A DNA stretch of 64,000 nt, from the NCBI RefSeq assembly GCF_014200675.1, contig NZ_JACHCI010000005.1, forward strand, positions 248,001 through 312,000, given 5' to 3'. Of this stretch, positions 45,585 through 55,399 are shown piece by piece; the stretch's first letter is position 1; each line of letters starts with the position of its first letter. A program made the translations under genes and the position numbers. The notes under the pieces are model-generated. The model had not been told where the DNA came from and searched no databases. It saw only the letters and a list, made by a program, of their open reading frames with translations. This DNA comes from Janthinobacterium saanense (lineage in GTDB: Bacteria; Pseudomonadota; Gammaproteobacteria; Burkholderiales; Burkholderiaceae_D).

Positions 45585-46679
45585 ATGTTTTCTTTTATCG
45601 TGAGCTTCGTCGCATCCGGATTATTAACCCTGTTAATTATAAAGCAGGTGAGATTGCATAGTTCCGCACTCGATTCGGATTTCCATGGAGTACAAAAAGT
45701 CCATTCGCATTCAGTCGCGCGCATCGGTGGTCTGTCGATTTTCCTGGCGGTGGTGATCGGCGCCTTCGTATCGATCTGGCGCTTGCCTGCCATGACTTAC
45801 TGGATGTTGTGCCTGATTTTATGTTCCGGAATCGCCTTTGCCGGGGGCATCGTCGAAGATTTTACGGGCCGGGTCAGTCCCATGGGCCGCTTGCTGCTCA
45901 CCATGGCCGGTGCCTTGCTGGCGTTTTTCCTGATTGACGCACATATAGACCGTATCGACTGGGTGTTTTCCAGCTGGAAAATCCCCTACATCTGGTTGAG
46001 CTTACCCATTACCGTCCTGGCCGTGGCGGGCATCGCCAATGCCATTAATATTATCGATGGCTTCAATGGCCTGGCCAGCGTGGTCTCCATATGCATGTTG
46101 CTGTCACTTGCCTATGTCGCCTTGCAAGTCAATGATTCCTTTATCCTGGTGGCGGCCCTGTTGATGGCGGGCGCAATCACGGGTTTCCTGATCTGGAATT
46201 ACCCTGTCGGCCTGATTTTCCTCGGCGACGGTGGCGCCTATTTTATCGGTTTCATGCTGGGCGAACTGACCTTGATGCTGGTGATGCGCAATCCTGAAGT
46301 ATCGACCTGGTATGCCGTGCTATTGCTCATCTATCCTGCCTTTGAGACCTTATTTTCCGCTTATCGGCGCACTTTTATCCAGGGTAAATCGCCTGTAATG
46401 CCCGATGGCATACATTTACATAGTTTGATTTTCCGCCGCATCGTGCAGTGGACTGTGGGCCGCAAGGAGGCAAAGGCATTGATGCGCCGTAATTCCATGA
46501 CCTCGCCTTATTTATGGCTGTTTTCCCTGACGGCGGTGATTCCTGCAACCTTGTTATGGCGCCATACCTGGTTATTGATTTTCTGCTCCATATTATTCAT
46601 GGCATCGTATGTCTGGTTATATTTCCGTATTATTCGATTCAAATCGCCACGCTGGATGATTATCAATAAAAAGAAATAG
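45585..46679 (+). CDS. WecA/MraY-type polyprenyl-phosphate sugar-1-phosphate transferase
   Basis: A 364-residue membrane protein with about ten or eleven helices. It shows HSHSVARIGGLSIFLA at the first cytoplasmic loop, NIIDGFNGLASVV (the NxxDGxNGLA motif) and FLGDGGAYFIGFMLGEL. The usual DD pair reads ED (VEDFTGRVSP). The enzyme starts O-antigen or exopolysaccharide units on undecaprenyl phosphate. The ATG at 45585 is chosen because it begins the first helix; a TTG at 45498 is in frame but gives 29 extra residues without similarity. No other polysaccharide genes are adjacent, so it is an orphan. Confidence 0.88.
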   Translation: MFSFIVSFVASGLLTLLIIKQVRLHSSALDSDFHGVQKVHSHSVARIGGLSIFLAVVIGAFVSIWRLPAMTYWMLCLILCSGIAFAGGIVEDFTGRVSPMGRLLLTMAGALLAFFLIDAHIDRIDWVFSSWKIPYIWLSLPITVLAVAGIANAINIIDGFNGLASVVSICMLLSLAYVALQVNDSFILVAALLMAGAITGFLIWNYPVGLIFLGDGGAYFIGFMLGELTLMLVMRNPEVSTWYAVLLLIYPAFETLFSAYRRTFIQGKSPVMPDGIHLHSLIFRRIVQWTVGRKEAKALMRRNSMTSPYLWLFSLTAVIPATLLWRHTWLLIFCSILFMASYVWLYFRIIRFKSPRWMIINKKK

Positions 46680-46827
46680 GATTGTTTGATAAAATGCGCG
46701 CTTCCATGATATTGCGACGTCATGTCCATCCGCTGCAGACTGGTTTATTTGAATAGTGACTAGGCTGAATTGGGGACTTTTATATGCGCAATTTCATTCT
46801 GTTTCAATCATCATTAAAGGGTAAAGC

Positions 46828-47136
46828 ATGACTTTGGAAACACTGACACTGGTGCAATTACGCGATCTGCAAGACAAGGTTCAGCAAGAATTGAGCAGCC
46901 GCGAGCGCGATGACTTGAACAAGGCGCGCGAGCAGATCAGGATGATTGCACAGCAGGCCGGCATTCCCTTGAAGCAGCTGATGCTCGAAGGCGTGCCGCC
47001 GCGCGCCAGCAAGGTGGCGGTACGCTACCGTCACCCGGATAATGCTGCAGAGCAATGGACAGGCCGTGGCCGCCAGCCACTGTGGGTCAAAAACTGGCTA
47101 GCATCAGGCAAGTCTATCGATCTGCTGCGCGTATAA
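46828..47136 (+). CDS. H-NS family DNA-binding protein
   Basis: A 102-residue nucleoid protein. The N-terminal half is a coiled coil for oligomerisation (LVQLRDLQDKVQQELSSRER). The C-terminal half has the DNA-binding core QWTGRGRQPLWVKNWL, preceded by VAVRYRHPDN. It binds AT-rich DNA and silences foreign genes. It sits directly after the AT-rich segment it could silence. The ribosome binding site AAAGGG precedes the ATG. Confidence 0.93.
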   Translation: MTLETLTLVQLRDLQDKVQQELSSRERDDLNKAREQIRMIAQQAGIPLKQLMLEGVPPRASKVAVRYRHPDNAAEQWTGRGRQPLWVKNWLASGKSIDLLRV

Positions 47137-47224
47137 TTCGGTATATTCTTGGCGCAGTAGCAAGCTTTTTCCTGCTACGCTGCCTTTCCTGTTCCTTGTT
47201 CCTACTTTCATACCGATTAAAACC

Positions 47225-48607
47225 ATGCTCCCACTGTCAAAAACGATCTTCAAAGCATACGATATTCGCGGCATCATCGATAAAACCCTGGATGCCAGTG
47301 TGGCGCGCAAGATCGGACAGGCCTTTGGCCGGGCCGCATTGGCCAAGGGTGAACAGCGGGTGGTGATCGGCCGCGATGGCCGTTTGTCTGGACCGGAACT
47401 GGCGGCGGCGCTGGCGCAGGGCTTGCAGTCGGCCGGTGTCGATGTGATCGATCTGGGCGTGGTCGCCACCCCGATGGTCTACTTCGGCACGAACGTGCTC
47501 GATACCCGCTCCGGCATCATGGTCACGGGCAGCCATAATCCGCCTGACTACAATGGTTTCAAGATGGTGCTGGCCGGTGAAGCGATCCATGGCGTAGCGA
47601 TTTCCGGCCTGTACGAAGACATCGTCGCCCATGATGGCAGCGATAGCGCCAAGCCAGGCAGCTATGCCACGCATGACATCCGTGCTGCCTACCTTGAGCG
47701 CATCCTGGGCGACGTGAAACTGGCGCGCCCGATCAAGATCGCCGTCGATTGCGGCAATGGCGTGGCCGGCGCGTTTGCGGGCGACCTGTTCCGCGGCATG
47801 GGCTGCGACGTGATCGAACTGTTTTGCGAAGTCGATGGCAATTTCCCCAATCACCATCCTGACCCGGCGCATCCGGAAAACCTGCAGGACCTGATCCGCT
47901 GCCTGGCCGAGACGGATGCTGAAATCGGCATCGCGTTTGACGGCGACGGCGACCGCCTGGGCGTGGTCACCAAGGATGGCCAGATCATCTACCCTGACCG
48001 CCAGATGATGTTGTTTGCGGCTGACGTGCTGACCCGCCATCCGGGCGCGCAAATCCTGTACGACGTGAAATGCACGCGCCACCTGGCGCCTTACATCAGC
48101 AAGCATGGTGGCGTGCCGCTGATGTACAAGACTGGCCACTCGCTGGTGAAAGCCAAGCTGCGTGAAACGGGCGCCCCGCTGGGCGGCGAAATGAGCGGCC
48201 ATATTTTCTTCAAGGACCGCTGGTACGGCTTTGATGACGGCCTGTATTCGGGCGCGCGCCTGCTGGAAATCCTCACGCGTGAAACCGATCCATCGGCCTT
48301 GCTGAACTCTTTGCCGCAATCCGACAGCACGCCGGAACTGCATCTGGAACTGAAGGAAGGCGAGAACGTCGCGCTGATGGACGTGCTGCGCCGCGATGCC
48401 GTCTTCCCGGGCAATGAGCAGATCATCACCATCGACGGCTTGCGCGTGGAATACGCTGACGGCTTCGGCCTGGCGCGGTCATCGAACACCACGCCGGTGA
48501 TCGTGATGCGCTTCGAGGCGGAAACGCCAGCCGCTTTGGCACGCATCCAGGGCCAGTTCAAGAGCGTGATCCTGGCTGCCAAGCCTGACGCCGTCCTGCC
48601 ATTCTGA
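47225..48607 (+). CDS. manB: Phosphomannomutase/phosphoglucomutase
   Basis: A 460-residue enzyme of the AlgC/ManB type that interconverts hexose 6- and 1-phosphates, supplying GDP-mannose and UDP-glucose for surface sugars. The catalytic serine is in MVTGSHNPPDYNGFK, the metal loop is FDGDGDRLGVV and the sugar loop GGEMSGHIFF. It starts a rightward group with waaC and waaA, five bases apart from waaC. Confidence 0.95.
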   Translation: MLPLSKTIFKAYDIRGIIDKTLDASVARKIGQAFGRAALAKGEQRVVIGRDGRLSGPELAAALAQGLQSAGVDVIDLGVVATPMVYFGTNVLDTRSGIMVTGSHNPPDYNGFKMVLAGEAIHGVAISGLYEDIVAHDGSDSAKPGSYATHDIRAAYLERILGDVKLARPIKIAVDCGNGVAGAFAGDLFRGMGCDVIELFCEVDGNFPNHHPDPAHPENLQDLIRCLAETDAEIGIAFDGDGDRLGVVTKDGQIIYPDRQMMLFAADVLTRHPGAQILYDVKCTRHLAPYISKHGGVPLMYKTGHSLVKAKLRETGAPLGGEMSGHIFFKDRWYGFDDGLYSGARLLEILTRETDPSALLNSLPQSDSTPELHLELKEGENVALMDVLRRDAVFPGNEQIITIDGLRVEYADGFGLARSSNTTPVIVMRFEAETPAALARIQGQFKSVILAAKPDAVLPF

Positions 48608-48611
48608 CGTC

Positions 48612-49634
48612 ATGGCTGGTACTGCCGGCGCGCCAGCGCCCTTGAAAATTCTGCTGGTGCGCGTCTCCTCGCTGGGCGACGTGCTGCATAACCTGCCGAT
48701 GGTGGCGGACATCGCGCGCCATTTTCCCGACGCGAGCATCGACTGGGTGGTCGAGGAAGGCTACACCAGCCTGGTGCGGCTGAACCCGCGCGTCGGCGCC
48801 ATTTTTCCGTTTGCGCTGCGGCGCTGGCGCAAAAGCCTGGGCAAGCAAGAAACGCGCAGCGAAATCGCCGCCTTCTTCCGCAGCCTGCGCCAGACGCGCT
48901 ACGACTATGTATTCGATACCCAGGGCTTGCTGAAGACGGGCATCATCATGGGCGCCGCGCGCCTGGCGCCAGGCGGTCATAAAGTCGGCCTGGCGAACGG
49001 CAGCGAAGGTTCGGGTTACGAAGGCCTTTCGCGTCTGTTTCATAGCAAGAGCATCCCGCTGAACCCGCGTACGCACGCGGTGGCGCGCGGCCGCCTGGTC
49101 GCTGCCGCCGCGCTGGGCTACACGGTCGATACGCCGGCCGATTTCGGCTTGCCGGAACTGTTGTCCGACACGCCGCGCCCGGAGTGGATGGGAGATGAAC
49201 CTTACGCCGTGTACTTTCACGGCACGGCGCGTGACGCCAAGAAGTGGGCGCCCGCCAACTGGATCGCCCTGGGACAGGCGCTGGCGCCCATGCCCATCTT
49301 GCTGCCCTGGGGTTCGCCGAAGGAAAAAGCGGAAGCTGAGCTGCTGGCGGCCAGCCTGCGGAATGCGCGCGTGCTGCCGAAACTGTCCATGAGCGACGCC
49401 ACTTTGCTGGCGCGCCAGGCCAGCCTGGTGGTCGGCGTCGATACGGGCCTGACGCATATCGCCGCCGCTTTCCTGCGTCCGACAGTGGAAATCTATGCCG
49501 ATTCGCCGCTGTGGAAAACCGAAGGCAACTGGTCGCCCAAGATCATCAACCTGGGCGACAAGGGCGCACCGCCCGATGTGGCGCAAGTGCTGGCCGCCGC
49601 AAGGCAGCTGCTGGCAGAGTATCATCCTGCCTGA
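48612..49634 (+). CDS. waaC: Lipopolysaccharide heptosyltransferase I
   Basis: A 340-residue GT9 enzyme that adds the first heptose to Kdo2-lipid A. The N-terminus ILLVRVSSLGDVLHNLPMV with the catalytic Asp region, DYVFDTQGLLKTG, and the ADP-heptose-binding VGVDTGLTHIAAAF are all typical. It lies between manB and waaA, and gmhB, which makes its donor precursor, is at 52684. Confidence 0.95.
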   Translation: MAGTAGAPAPLKILLVRVSSLGDVLHNLPMVADIARHFPDASIDWVVEEGYTSLVRLNPRVGAIFPFALRRWRKSLGKQETRSEIAAFFRSLRQTRYDYVFDTQGLLKTGIIMGAARLAPGGHKVGLANGSEGSGYEGLSRLFHSKSIPLNPRTHAVARGRLVAAAALGYTVDTPADFGLPELLSDTPRPEWMGDEPYAVYFHGTARDAKKWAPANWIALGQALAPMPILLPWGSPKEKAEAELLAASLRNARVLPKLSMSDATLLARQASLVVGVDTGLTHIAAAFLRPTVEIYADSPLWKTEGNWSPKIINLGDKGAPPDVAQVLAAARQLLAEYHPA

Positions 49635-49656
49635 GCTTTTCTACACGGTTTACAAA

Positions 49657-50934
49657 ATGCGACTTCTTTATACCCTCGCCTGGTGGCTGGCCCTGCCACT
49701 GGTGCTGGCGCGCCTGTGGCTGCGCGGCCGCCAGGAACCGGGCTACCGCCAGCACTGGGGCGAGCGCCTGGGCCTGTATGGCGCCAGGCCCGCTACTACT
49801 CCGATGTCGATCTGGGTGCACGCCGTCTCCGTCGGCGAGACGCGCGCGGCCGAACCGCTGATCGATGCGCTGCTGGCCGAATGGCCCTTATGCCGCATCA
49901 TCCTCACCCATATGACGCCGACCGGCCGCGCCACTGGCAAGGCCCTGTTCGCCAAACATGGTGCACGCCTGGTGCAAAGCTATCTGCCCTACGATACGGG
50001 CGCCATGCCGGCCCGCTTCATCCGCCATTTTGCGCCGCGCATCTGTATTTTGATGGAGACGGAAGTGTGGCCCAACCTGATCCATCAATGCAATCGCCTC
50101 CAGGTGCCGGTGGTACTGGCCAATGCGCGTCTGTCGCAGCGTTCGCTGGGCAAGGCGCAGCGCCTGGGCAAGCTGATTGCCGACGCCGCACGCGGCATCG
50201 ATCTGGTGGCGGCGCAGACGCAGGACGATGCGCAGCGCGTGCGCGCGCTGGGCGCGCAAAACGTGGTGGTCACGGGGAGCATCAAGTTCGACGTGGTGGT
50301 GCCCGAGGCAGCTTTGGTGACGGGAGCGCAGCTGCGTGCGGCGATTGGTGGGCGTCCCGTACTGCTGTGCGCCAGCACGCGCGAAGGGGAAGAACCCTTG
50401 ATCCTCGACGCGCTGGCCCGCGCCTGCCTGCCTGCCGATGTGCTGCTGCTGATCGTGCCGCGCCATCCGCAACGTTTTGACGAAGTGGAAAAACTGATCG
50501 TATCTCACGGCCTGTCGGTGCAGCGCAGGTCCTCCTTGCAGCAGGACGATACTGTTGCCGCCAGCACGCAGGTGCTGCTGGGCGACTCCATGGGCGAGAT
50601 GTTTGCCTATTACGCCGCCTGCGATTGCGCTTTCGTCGGCGGCAGCCTGCTGCCGCTGGGCGGACAAAACCTGATCGAGCCGGCAGCGCTGGGCAAACCG
50701 GTGCTGATCGGCCCCCACACCTTCAACTTTGCGCTGGTGACGGAACAATCCATCGAGGCTGGCGGCGCCGCGCGCGTGCTTGACGCCGATGCGCTGCTGG
50801 CGCAAGCGTCGGCACTGCTGCAAGATCCGGCGCGCTTATCGGCCATGGGATCTCGGGCACTCGCCTTTGCGAACCAGCACCGTGGCGCTACGCCGCGCAC
50901 CATCGCGGCGATCAAACCTTTATTGTTGACCTAA
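49657..50934 (+). CDS. waaA: 3-deoxy-D-manno-octulosonic acid transferase
   Basis: A 425-residue GT30 enzyme that attaches Kdo to lipid IVA. It has an N-terminal membrane anchor (YTLAWWLALPLVLARLWL), the catalytic Glu in VHAVSVGETRAAEPL, LMETEVWPNL and the C-terminal GGSLLPLGGQNLIEPAALG. The ATG at 49657, 22 bases after the waaC stop, is chosen because it begins just before the anchor. A palindromic repeat follows two bases after the stop. Confidence 0.96.
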   Translation: MRLLYTLAWWLALPLVLARLWLRGRQEPGYRQHWGERLGLYGARPATTPMSIWVHAVSVGETRAAEPLIDALLAEWPLCRIILTHMTPTGRATGKALFAKHGARLVQSYLPYDTGAMPARFIRHFAPRICILMETEVWPNLIHQCNRLQVPVVLANARLSQRSLGKAQRLGKLIADAARGIDLVAAQTQDDAQRVRALGAQNVVVTGSIKFDVVVPEAALVTGAQLRAAIGGRPVLLCASTREGEEPLILDALARACLPADVLLLIVPRHPQRFDEVEKLIVSHGLSVQRRSSLQQDDTVAASTQVLLGDSMGEMFAYYAACDCAFVGGSLLPLGGQNLIEPAALGKPVLIGPHTFNFALVTEQSIEAGGAARVLDADALLAQASALLQDPARLSAMGSRALAFANQHRGATPRTIAAIKPLLLT

Positions 50935-50936
50935 AT

Positions 50937-50967
50937 CTGGGGTCAGACCCGCCGGGTCTGACCCCAG
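50937..50967. repeat. GGGGTCAG-type palindrome, copy 3
   Basis: A perfect inverted repeat, CTGGGGTCAGACCC (50937-50950) and GGGTCTGACCCCAG (50954-50967) around GCC. It shares its 27-base core with copy 2 at 35514-35540. It fills the gap between the convergent waaA and metallopeptidase genes, so it may end both transcripts. Confidence 0.88.
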
Positions 50968-50970
50968 TCG

Positions 50971-51981
50971 TTAAGCAAACAGCACCGGTAATTCCTGCGA
51001 GCGCTTTCTCAAGGCCTGCTTGGCGCCATCGTAATCAGGGTAGATCGATTCCACGGTGGCCCAGAAGCGCGGGCTGTGGTTCATTTCCAGCAGGTGTGAC
51101 AGTTCATGCGCCACCACGTAGTCGATCAGCGGCAGCGCGAAGTGGATCAGACGCCAGTTCAAACGGATCTTGCGCTGCACCGTGCAACTGCCCCAGCGCG
51201 TGCCGGCCGAGGATAGCGACAGCGAGTCGTAGCCCACGCCCAGTTTGGCCGCGTACAGGTCCAGCCGCGCTTCGAACAGCTGGCGCGCCTCATGCTGGTA
51301 CCAGGCTTTCACTTTTTCCTTCAATTGCGCTTCGGTGCCGGCTGGCGTGACCCAGACATGCAGTTCATTCGTGTCGCGCTGGAAGCTGGCGCGGTGGCGC
51401 GGCGCCTGGTGCAGGCGCAAGGTGATCTCGCCACCGAGATAAGGCAGCACGGCGCCTTCTATCCATGCCACTGGTGGCCGCTGCTGGCGCTCCACCTTGC
51501 GCTCGCCCCGTTCGCGCAGCTTGGACAAAATCCAGCCTTGCTTGGCGCGGATGGCGTTGTCGATTTCAGCCAGGGTGACGCGCTTGGGCGCCGTCACGCG
51601 CAAGCCGTTATCGTCGATCATGAAGCCGATCGAGCGGCGCGTGGAGCGGCGCAGTGCGAATTCGACCAGGTGGCTACCCAGCTGCAGCTGGCGCAGCGGC
51701 GGGCCGTCGGCGGTGCGCGGCGGCGAGGGTAGGGGGGGCGGAGAAGGAAGTGAGGGAACTATCACGGGCGCCACCACGGGCGGCGCTGGCGGTGCCGTGG
51801 GGCGCACCGCCGGGGGCGTGCTGGTCGAGACGTCGTGCGCGAACAAATCCAGTTGCCGGTCACCGACCTTGATGGTCTTTAACTGCTGGCGCAGGGTCGG
51901 CTCCTGGATGACCGCGCTGATGCCGTCTAGCCAGCGTTGTAGGCGTGAGGCGAAATGACGCGCATTTCTGATTCTATCCAA
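50971..51981 (-). CDS. YgjP-type zinc metallopeptidase (DUF45)
   Basis: About 336 residues. The C-terminal domain holds the metal site VVAHELSHLLEMNHSPRFW (HExxH plus a distant His) and the family motif RWGSCTVQRKIRLNWRL. The N-terminal region is a Pro/Ser-rich linker around 51720-51830 that is probably flexible. The substrate is unknown. The start is unclear: the TTG at 51981, with AGGTGG upstream, overlaps the previous gene by 55 bases, and no ATG or GTG lies in a better place. Confidence 0.82.
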   Translation of the reverse strand: MDRIRNARHFASRLQRWLDGISAVIQEPTLRQQLKTIKVGDRQLDLFAHDVSTSTPPAVRPTAPPAPPVVAPVIVPSLPSPPPLPSPPRTADGPPLRQLQLGSHLVEFALRRSTRRSIGFMIDDNGLRVTAPKRVTLAEIDNAIRAKQGWILSKLRERGERKVERQQRPPVAWIEGAVLPYLGGEITLRLHQAPRHRASFQRDTNELHVWVTPAGTEAQLKEKVKAWYQHEARQLFEARLDLYAAKLGVGYDSLSLSSAGTRWGSCTVQRKIRLNWRLIHFALPLIDYVVAHELSHLLEMNHSPRFWATVESIYPDYDGAKQALRKRSQELPVLFA

Positions 51982-52667
51982 TTTTCCACCTGTTGCATCA
52001 TGCTGTCCGGGGTTTGCCCTTCCGGCGAAATCGGTTTGCCTATCGAGACCGTGATCAAACCTGGCCGCTTGAGGAATGACTGCTTGGGCCAGCACTCGCC
52101 TGAATTATGCGCAATCGGCACCACCACGGCGCCGGTGGCAATCGCCAGACGCGTGCCGCCACTCTTGTACTGGCCTTTTTGTCCGACCGGAATCCGGGTA
52201 CCTTCCGGGAACATGATAATCCACTGTCCATCGGCCAGACGGCGTTTGCCGTGCGCCACCACGCTCCTGAACGCATGCTTGCCCTGCTTGCGGTCAATCG
52301 GGATCATGCGCAGCAGCGCCATCGCCCAGCCAAAGAATGGAATATACAAAATCTCTTTCTTGAATACGTAGACCAGCGGGCGTGGCAGGCTAGGCAAGAG
52401 GAAGATGGTTTCCCACGCAGACTGGTGCTTCGACAGCACCACGGCCGGCGCGTCCGGGAAATTCTCGGCGCCCTTGACTTCGTAGCGTATGCCACAAATG
52501 ACCTTGGCACACCACAGGATAAACACGTTCCAGCGCGAGGTCACCCAATAGCGCTTGTTGTAGCTCAATGGCGCGGCAAAAAAGCACACGCAGGCCCAGA
52601 CGATGGTGGCCGCGATCATGATGATCATGAACAGCAGGGATCGCAGGAACAGGGAAAAATTACGCAA
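51927..52667 (-). CDS. plsC: 1-acyl-sn-glycerol-3-phosphate acyltransferase
   Basis: A 246-residue membrane enzyme that makes phosphatidic acid from lysophosphatidic acid. It begins with a hydrophobic helix (LLFMIIMIAATIVWACVCFF), then the catalytic SKHQSAWETIF (HX4D replaced by HQSAWE, an HX4E form) and IMFPEGTRIPVG. The Asp-to-Glu form is common in betaproteobacterial PlsC as I recall. The start is a TTG at 52667. Confidence 0.93.
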   Translation of the reverse strand: MRNFSLFLRSLLFMIIMIAATIVWACVCFFAAPLSYNKRYWVTSRWNVFILWCAKVICGIRYEVKGAENFPDAPAVVLSKHQSAWETIFLLPSLPRPLVYVFKKEILYIPFFGWAMALLRMIPIDRKQGKHAFRSVVAHGKRRLADGQWIIMFPEGTRIPVGQKGQYKSGGTRLAIATGAVVVPIAHNSGECWPKQSFLKRPGLITVSIGKPISPEGQTPDSMMQQVENWIESEMRVISPHAYNAG

Positions 52668-52683
52668 TGCAGTTCTCCGAAGA

Positions 52684-53247
52684 TTAAATACTGGATGCCA
52701 CGGCGGGCGCTGGCGCTTTGAGCAAATGGGCTACCACGGCCGCCAGGTCGGGGAAGACCTGGGTGCCGGGCGGCAGGCCGCCTGTCGCGTGGGTTTTTTC
52801 GCCCTTGCCGGTCAGGACCAGGTAGGGCACGCAGCCGCTGATGAAGCCAGCCTGCAGGTCGCGCAGCGAGTCGCCGACCGTGGGCACGCCTTTCAGGCTG
52901 GTGTTATAGCGCTGCGAGATTTCATGGAACATGCCCGGTTTCGGCTTGCGGCAATCGCAATTGTCGGCGCCGGCATGCGGGCAAAAGAAGATGGCGTCGA
53001 TATCGGCGCCCACTTGCTGCGCCAGGGTATGCATCTTCTGGTGGATCGCGTTGAGCACCGTCATGTCGAAATATTCGCGCGCGATGCCCGACTGGTTAGA
53101 GGCGATCACCACGCGGTAGCCTGCCTGGTTCAGGCGGGCGATTGCTTCGAGCGAGCCGGGTATCGGCAGCCATTCGGCGGGCGACTTGATGAAGTCCGGC
53201 GAGTCATGATTGATGACGCCGTCGCGGTCGAGAATAATCAGTTTCAT
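52684..53247 (-). CDS. gmhB: D-glycero-beta-D-manno-heptose-1,7-bisphosphate phosphatase
   Basis: A 187-residue HAD phosphatase of the heptose pathway that feeds LPS core synthesis. It has LIILDRDGVINHDS, VIASNQSGIARE, the zinc-binding Cys/His loop FFCPHAGADNCDCRKPKPG and the metal-site segment GDSLRDLQAGF. The ATG at 53247 is chosen because GGGAG lies eight bases upstream; an ATG at 53262 overlaps the glyS stop codon. Confidence 0.95.
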   Translation of the reverse strand: MKLIILDRDGVINHDSPDFIKSPAEWLPIPGSLEAIARLNQAGYRVVIASNQSGIAREYFDMTVLNAIHQKMHTLAQQVGADIDAIFFCPHAGADNCDCRKPKPGMFHEISQRYNTSLKGVPTVGDSLRDLQAGFISGCVPYLVLTGKGEKTHATGGLPPGTQVFPDLAAVVAHLLKAPAPAVASSI

Positions 53248-53261
53248 CGCCGGAGCTCCCA

Positions 53262-55364
53262 TTACGCCGCCAGCTTGGAAATGTCGGCTACGCGGTTCAT
53301 CATGCCGTGCAGCGACGACAGCAGGGCCAGGCGGTTGTTGCGCAGGGCGACATCCTCGGCCATCACCATCACGTCGTTGAAGAAGCCGTCGACATCGTCG
53401 CGCAGCTGGGCCAGGGTTTGCAGGGTGCCTGCGAAATCGCCCTTGGCAAATGCAGCATCGATTTCAGGTTGCACGCGCGAAACGGCGGCCGCCAGTTTTT
53501 TCTCTGCGTCGTCCTGCAGCAGCGCCACGTTCACGCCGCCGGCAGCCACCAGCTTGAGCGCTTCCTCGTTCTTTTTCAGGATATTCGTGATGCGCTTGTT
53601 GGCTGCTGCCAGCGAAGCGCTTTCCGGCAGGGCGGCAAAGGCTTGCACGGCTTCCAGGCGCTGCACGATATCGTCCAGGCGGTCCGGGTTTTGCGTCACC
53701 ACCGCTTCGATCTCGTTTGGCGAGAAGCCACGTTCACGCAGGATGCCGCGCAAACGGTCCAGCATGAAGGCCGTCACTTCCGCGACCGGATCCTTGAAGC
53801 CGGGAATGGCGGAAAATTGCGCAGCCGCGTCTGCCAGCAAGCCATTGATCGACAAAGGCAGGCGTTTTTCCAGCAGCATGCGCAGCACGCCCAGCGCGTG
53901 GCGGCGCAGCGCGAACGGGTCCTTGTCGCCGGTAGGCGCCAGGCCAATCGCCCAGATGCCGACCAGGGTTTCGAGCTTGTCGGCCAGCGCCACGGCAGTG
54001 CCGGTAGCGGTGGAGGGCAGGCTGTCGCCGGCAAAGCGCGGCTGGTAATGTTCGGAGGCGGCCAGGGCGATTTCTTCCGGCTCGCCGTCATGGCGCGCGT
54101 AATACGTGCCCATGATGCCTTGCAGCTCGGGGAATTCGCCCACCATATCGGTCAGCAAATCAGCCTTGGCCAGCAGGGCGCCGCGTTCGGCCAGCGCCAC
54201 GTCATTGCCCAGTTTGGCGGCGATGGCGCCGGCTAACGCTTTTACTCTTTCTGTGCGGGCAGCTTGCGTGCCCAGCTTGTTGTGGTAGACCACGTTGGCC
54301 AGCAGTGGCAGACGCGATTCCAGGGTTTTTTTCTTGTCTTGCTCGAAGAAGAACTTGGCGTCCGACAGGCGCGGGCGCACCACGCGCTCATTGCCGCCGA
54401 TGATGTGCTCGGGCGTGTCGGTCTCGATGTTCGAGACGATCAGGAAGCGCGAACGCAGCTTGCCCGCGGCATCGGTCAGCGCAAAATACTTCTGGTTCGT
54501 CTGCATGGTCAGGATCAGGCATTCCTGCGGCACGGCCAGGAATTCTTCCTCGAAGTGGCATTCGTAGACGACTGGCCATTCCACCAGACCCGTCACTTCG
54601 TCGAGCAGCGATTCGGGCATCAATACCAGATCGGCGCCGGCTTTTTCCAGCAACTGGGCGCGGATACGCTCCTTGCGCTCCTCGTTGCTGGCGATCACGC
54701 TGGCGTTCAGGATCAATGAGGGCGCATAGTTTTCCGCGTGCGCGATGGTGACGGGTTTGCCGTCGGTCAGGAAGCGGTGGCCCAAGGTCGTGCGGCCGGC
54801 GCTCAAGCCCAACAGGGTCAAGGGCAGTACATTGATGCCATGCAGGGCGATCAGGCTGTGGGCCGGGCGCACGAATTGCACGGTGCTGCCGTCCGGGCGC
54901 TGATAGCTCATCAGTTTTGGGATAGGCAGCTTGGCCGCCGACTCGCTCAACGCAGCTTGCGCGCCGGTGGCGAGCGCGCTGCCAGGCGCCGTGTAGGTGT
55001 AGAAGAAGCTCTCTGCCTTGCCGTCGACGGCGCGTTCCAGGTCGGCCACCGTCAGCTCGGGGAAGCCGAGCGCGGCCAGTTTCTTGGCCAGTGGCGGCGT
55101 GCCGTTGCCGTTGGCGTCCAGCGCCACGGAGACCGGCAAGACTTTTTCACGGATCGATTTGTCGGGCGAGACTTCGCGCACATTGGTGATGGAAACGGCC
55201 AGGCGGCGCGGCGAGGCGTAGCTGGTGGCGACGCTGTCGGCTTCCAGGAAGTCGCGCGCTTTCAAGCCGTTCACAATCCCGGCGCTAAAGGCGGCGCCCA
55301 GCTTGGCCAGCGCTTTCGGCGGCAATTCTTCGGTCAGCAGTTCAATAAGCAGTGTTTGGTTCAT
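53262..55364 (-). CDS. glyS: Glycine-tRNA ligase beta subunit
   Basis: A 700-residue subunit of the alpha2beta2 glycyl-tRNA synthetase. It starts [19 protein letters not shown] and has [16 protein letters not shown], an HD-like segment and a C-terminal anticodon-binding domain rich in Ala and Leu. The ATG at 55364 is chosen over one at 55391. It follows glyQ after 35 bases. Confidence 0.97.
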   Translation of the reverse strand: MNQTLLIELLTEELPPKALAKLGAAFSAGIVNGLKARDFLEADSVATSYASPRRLAVSITNVREVSPDKSIREKVLPVSVALDANGNGTPPLAKKLAALGFPELTVADLERAVDGKAESFFYTYTAPGSALATGAQAALSESAAKLPIPKLMSYQRPDGSTVQFVRPAHSLIALHGINVLPLTLLGLSAGRTTLGHRFLTDGKPVTIAHAENYAPSLILNASVIASNEERKERIRAQLLEKAGADLVLMPESLLDEVTGLVEWPVVYECHFEEEFLAVPQECLILTMQTNQKYFALTDAAGKLRSRFLIVSNIETDTPEHIIGGNERVVRPRLSDAKFFFEQDKKKTLESRLPLLANVVYHNKLGTQAARTERVKALAGAIAAKLGNDVALAERGALLAKADLLTDMVGEFPELQGIMGTYYARHDGEPEEIALAASEHYQPRFAGDSLPSTATGTAVALADKLETLVGIWAIGLAPTGDKDPFALRRHALGVLRMLLEKRLPLSINGLLADAAAQFSAIPGFKDPVAEVTAFMLDRLRGILRERGFSPNEIEAVVTQNPDRLDDIVQRLEAVQAFAALPESASLAAANKRITNILKKNEEALKLVAAGGVNVALLQDDAEKKLAAAVSRVQPEIDAAFAKGDFAGTLQTLAQLRDDVDGFFNDVMVMAEDVALRNNRLALLSSLHGMMNRVADISKLAA

Positions 55365-55399
55365 GGTGTTCTTGTCTGGGTACGGCGTCAATAAGCGGA

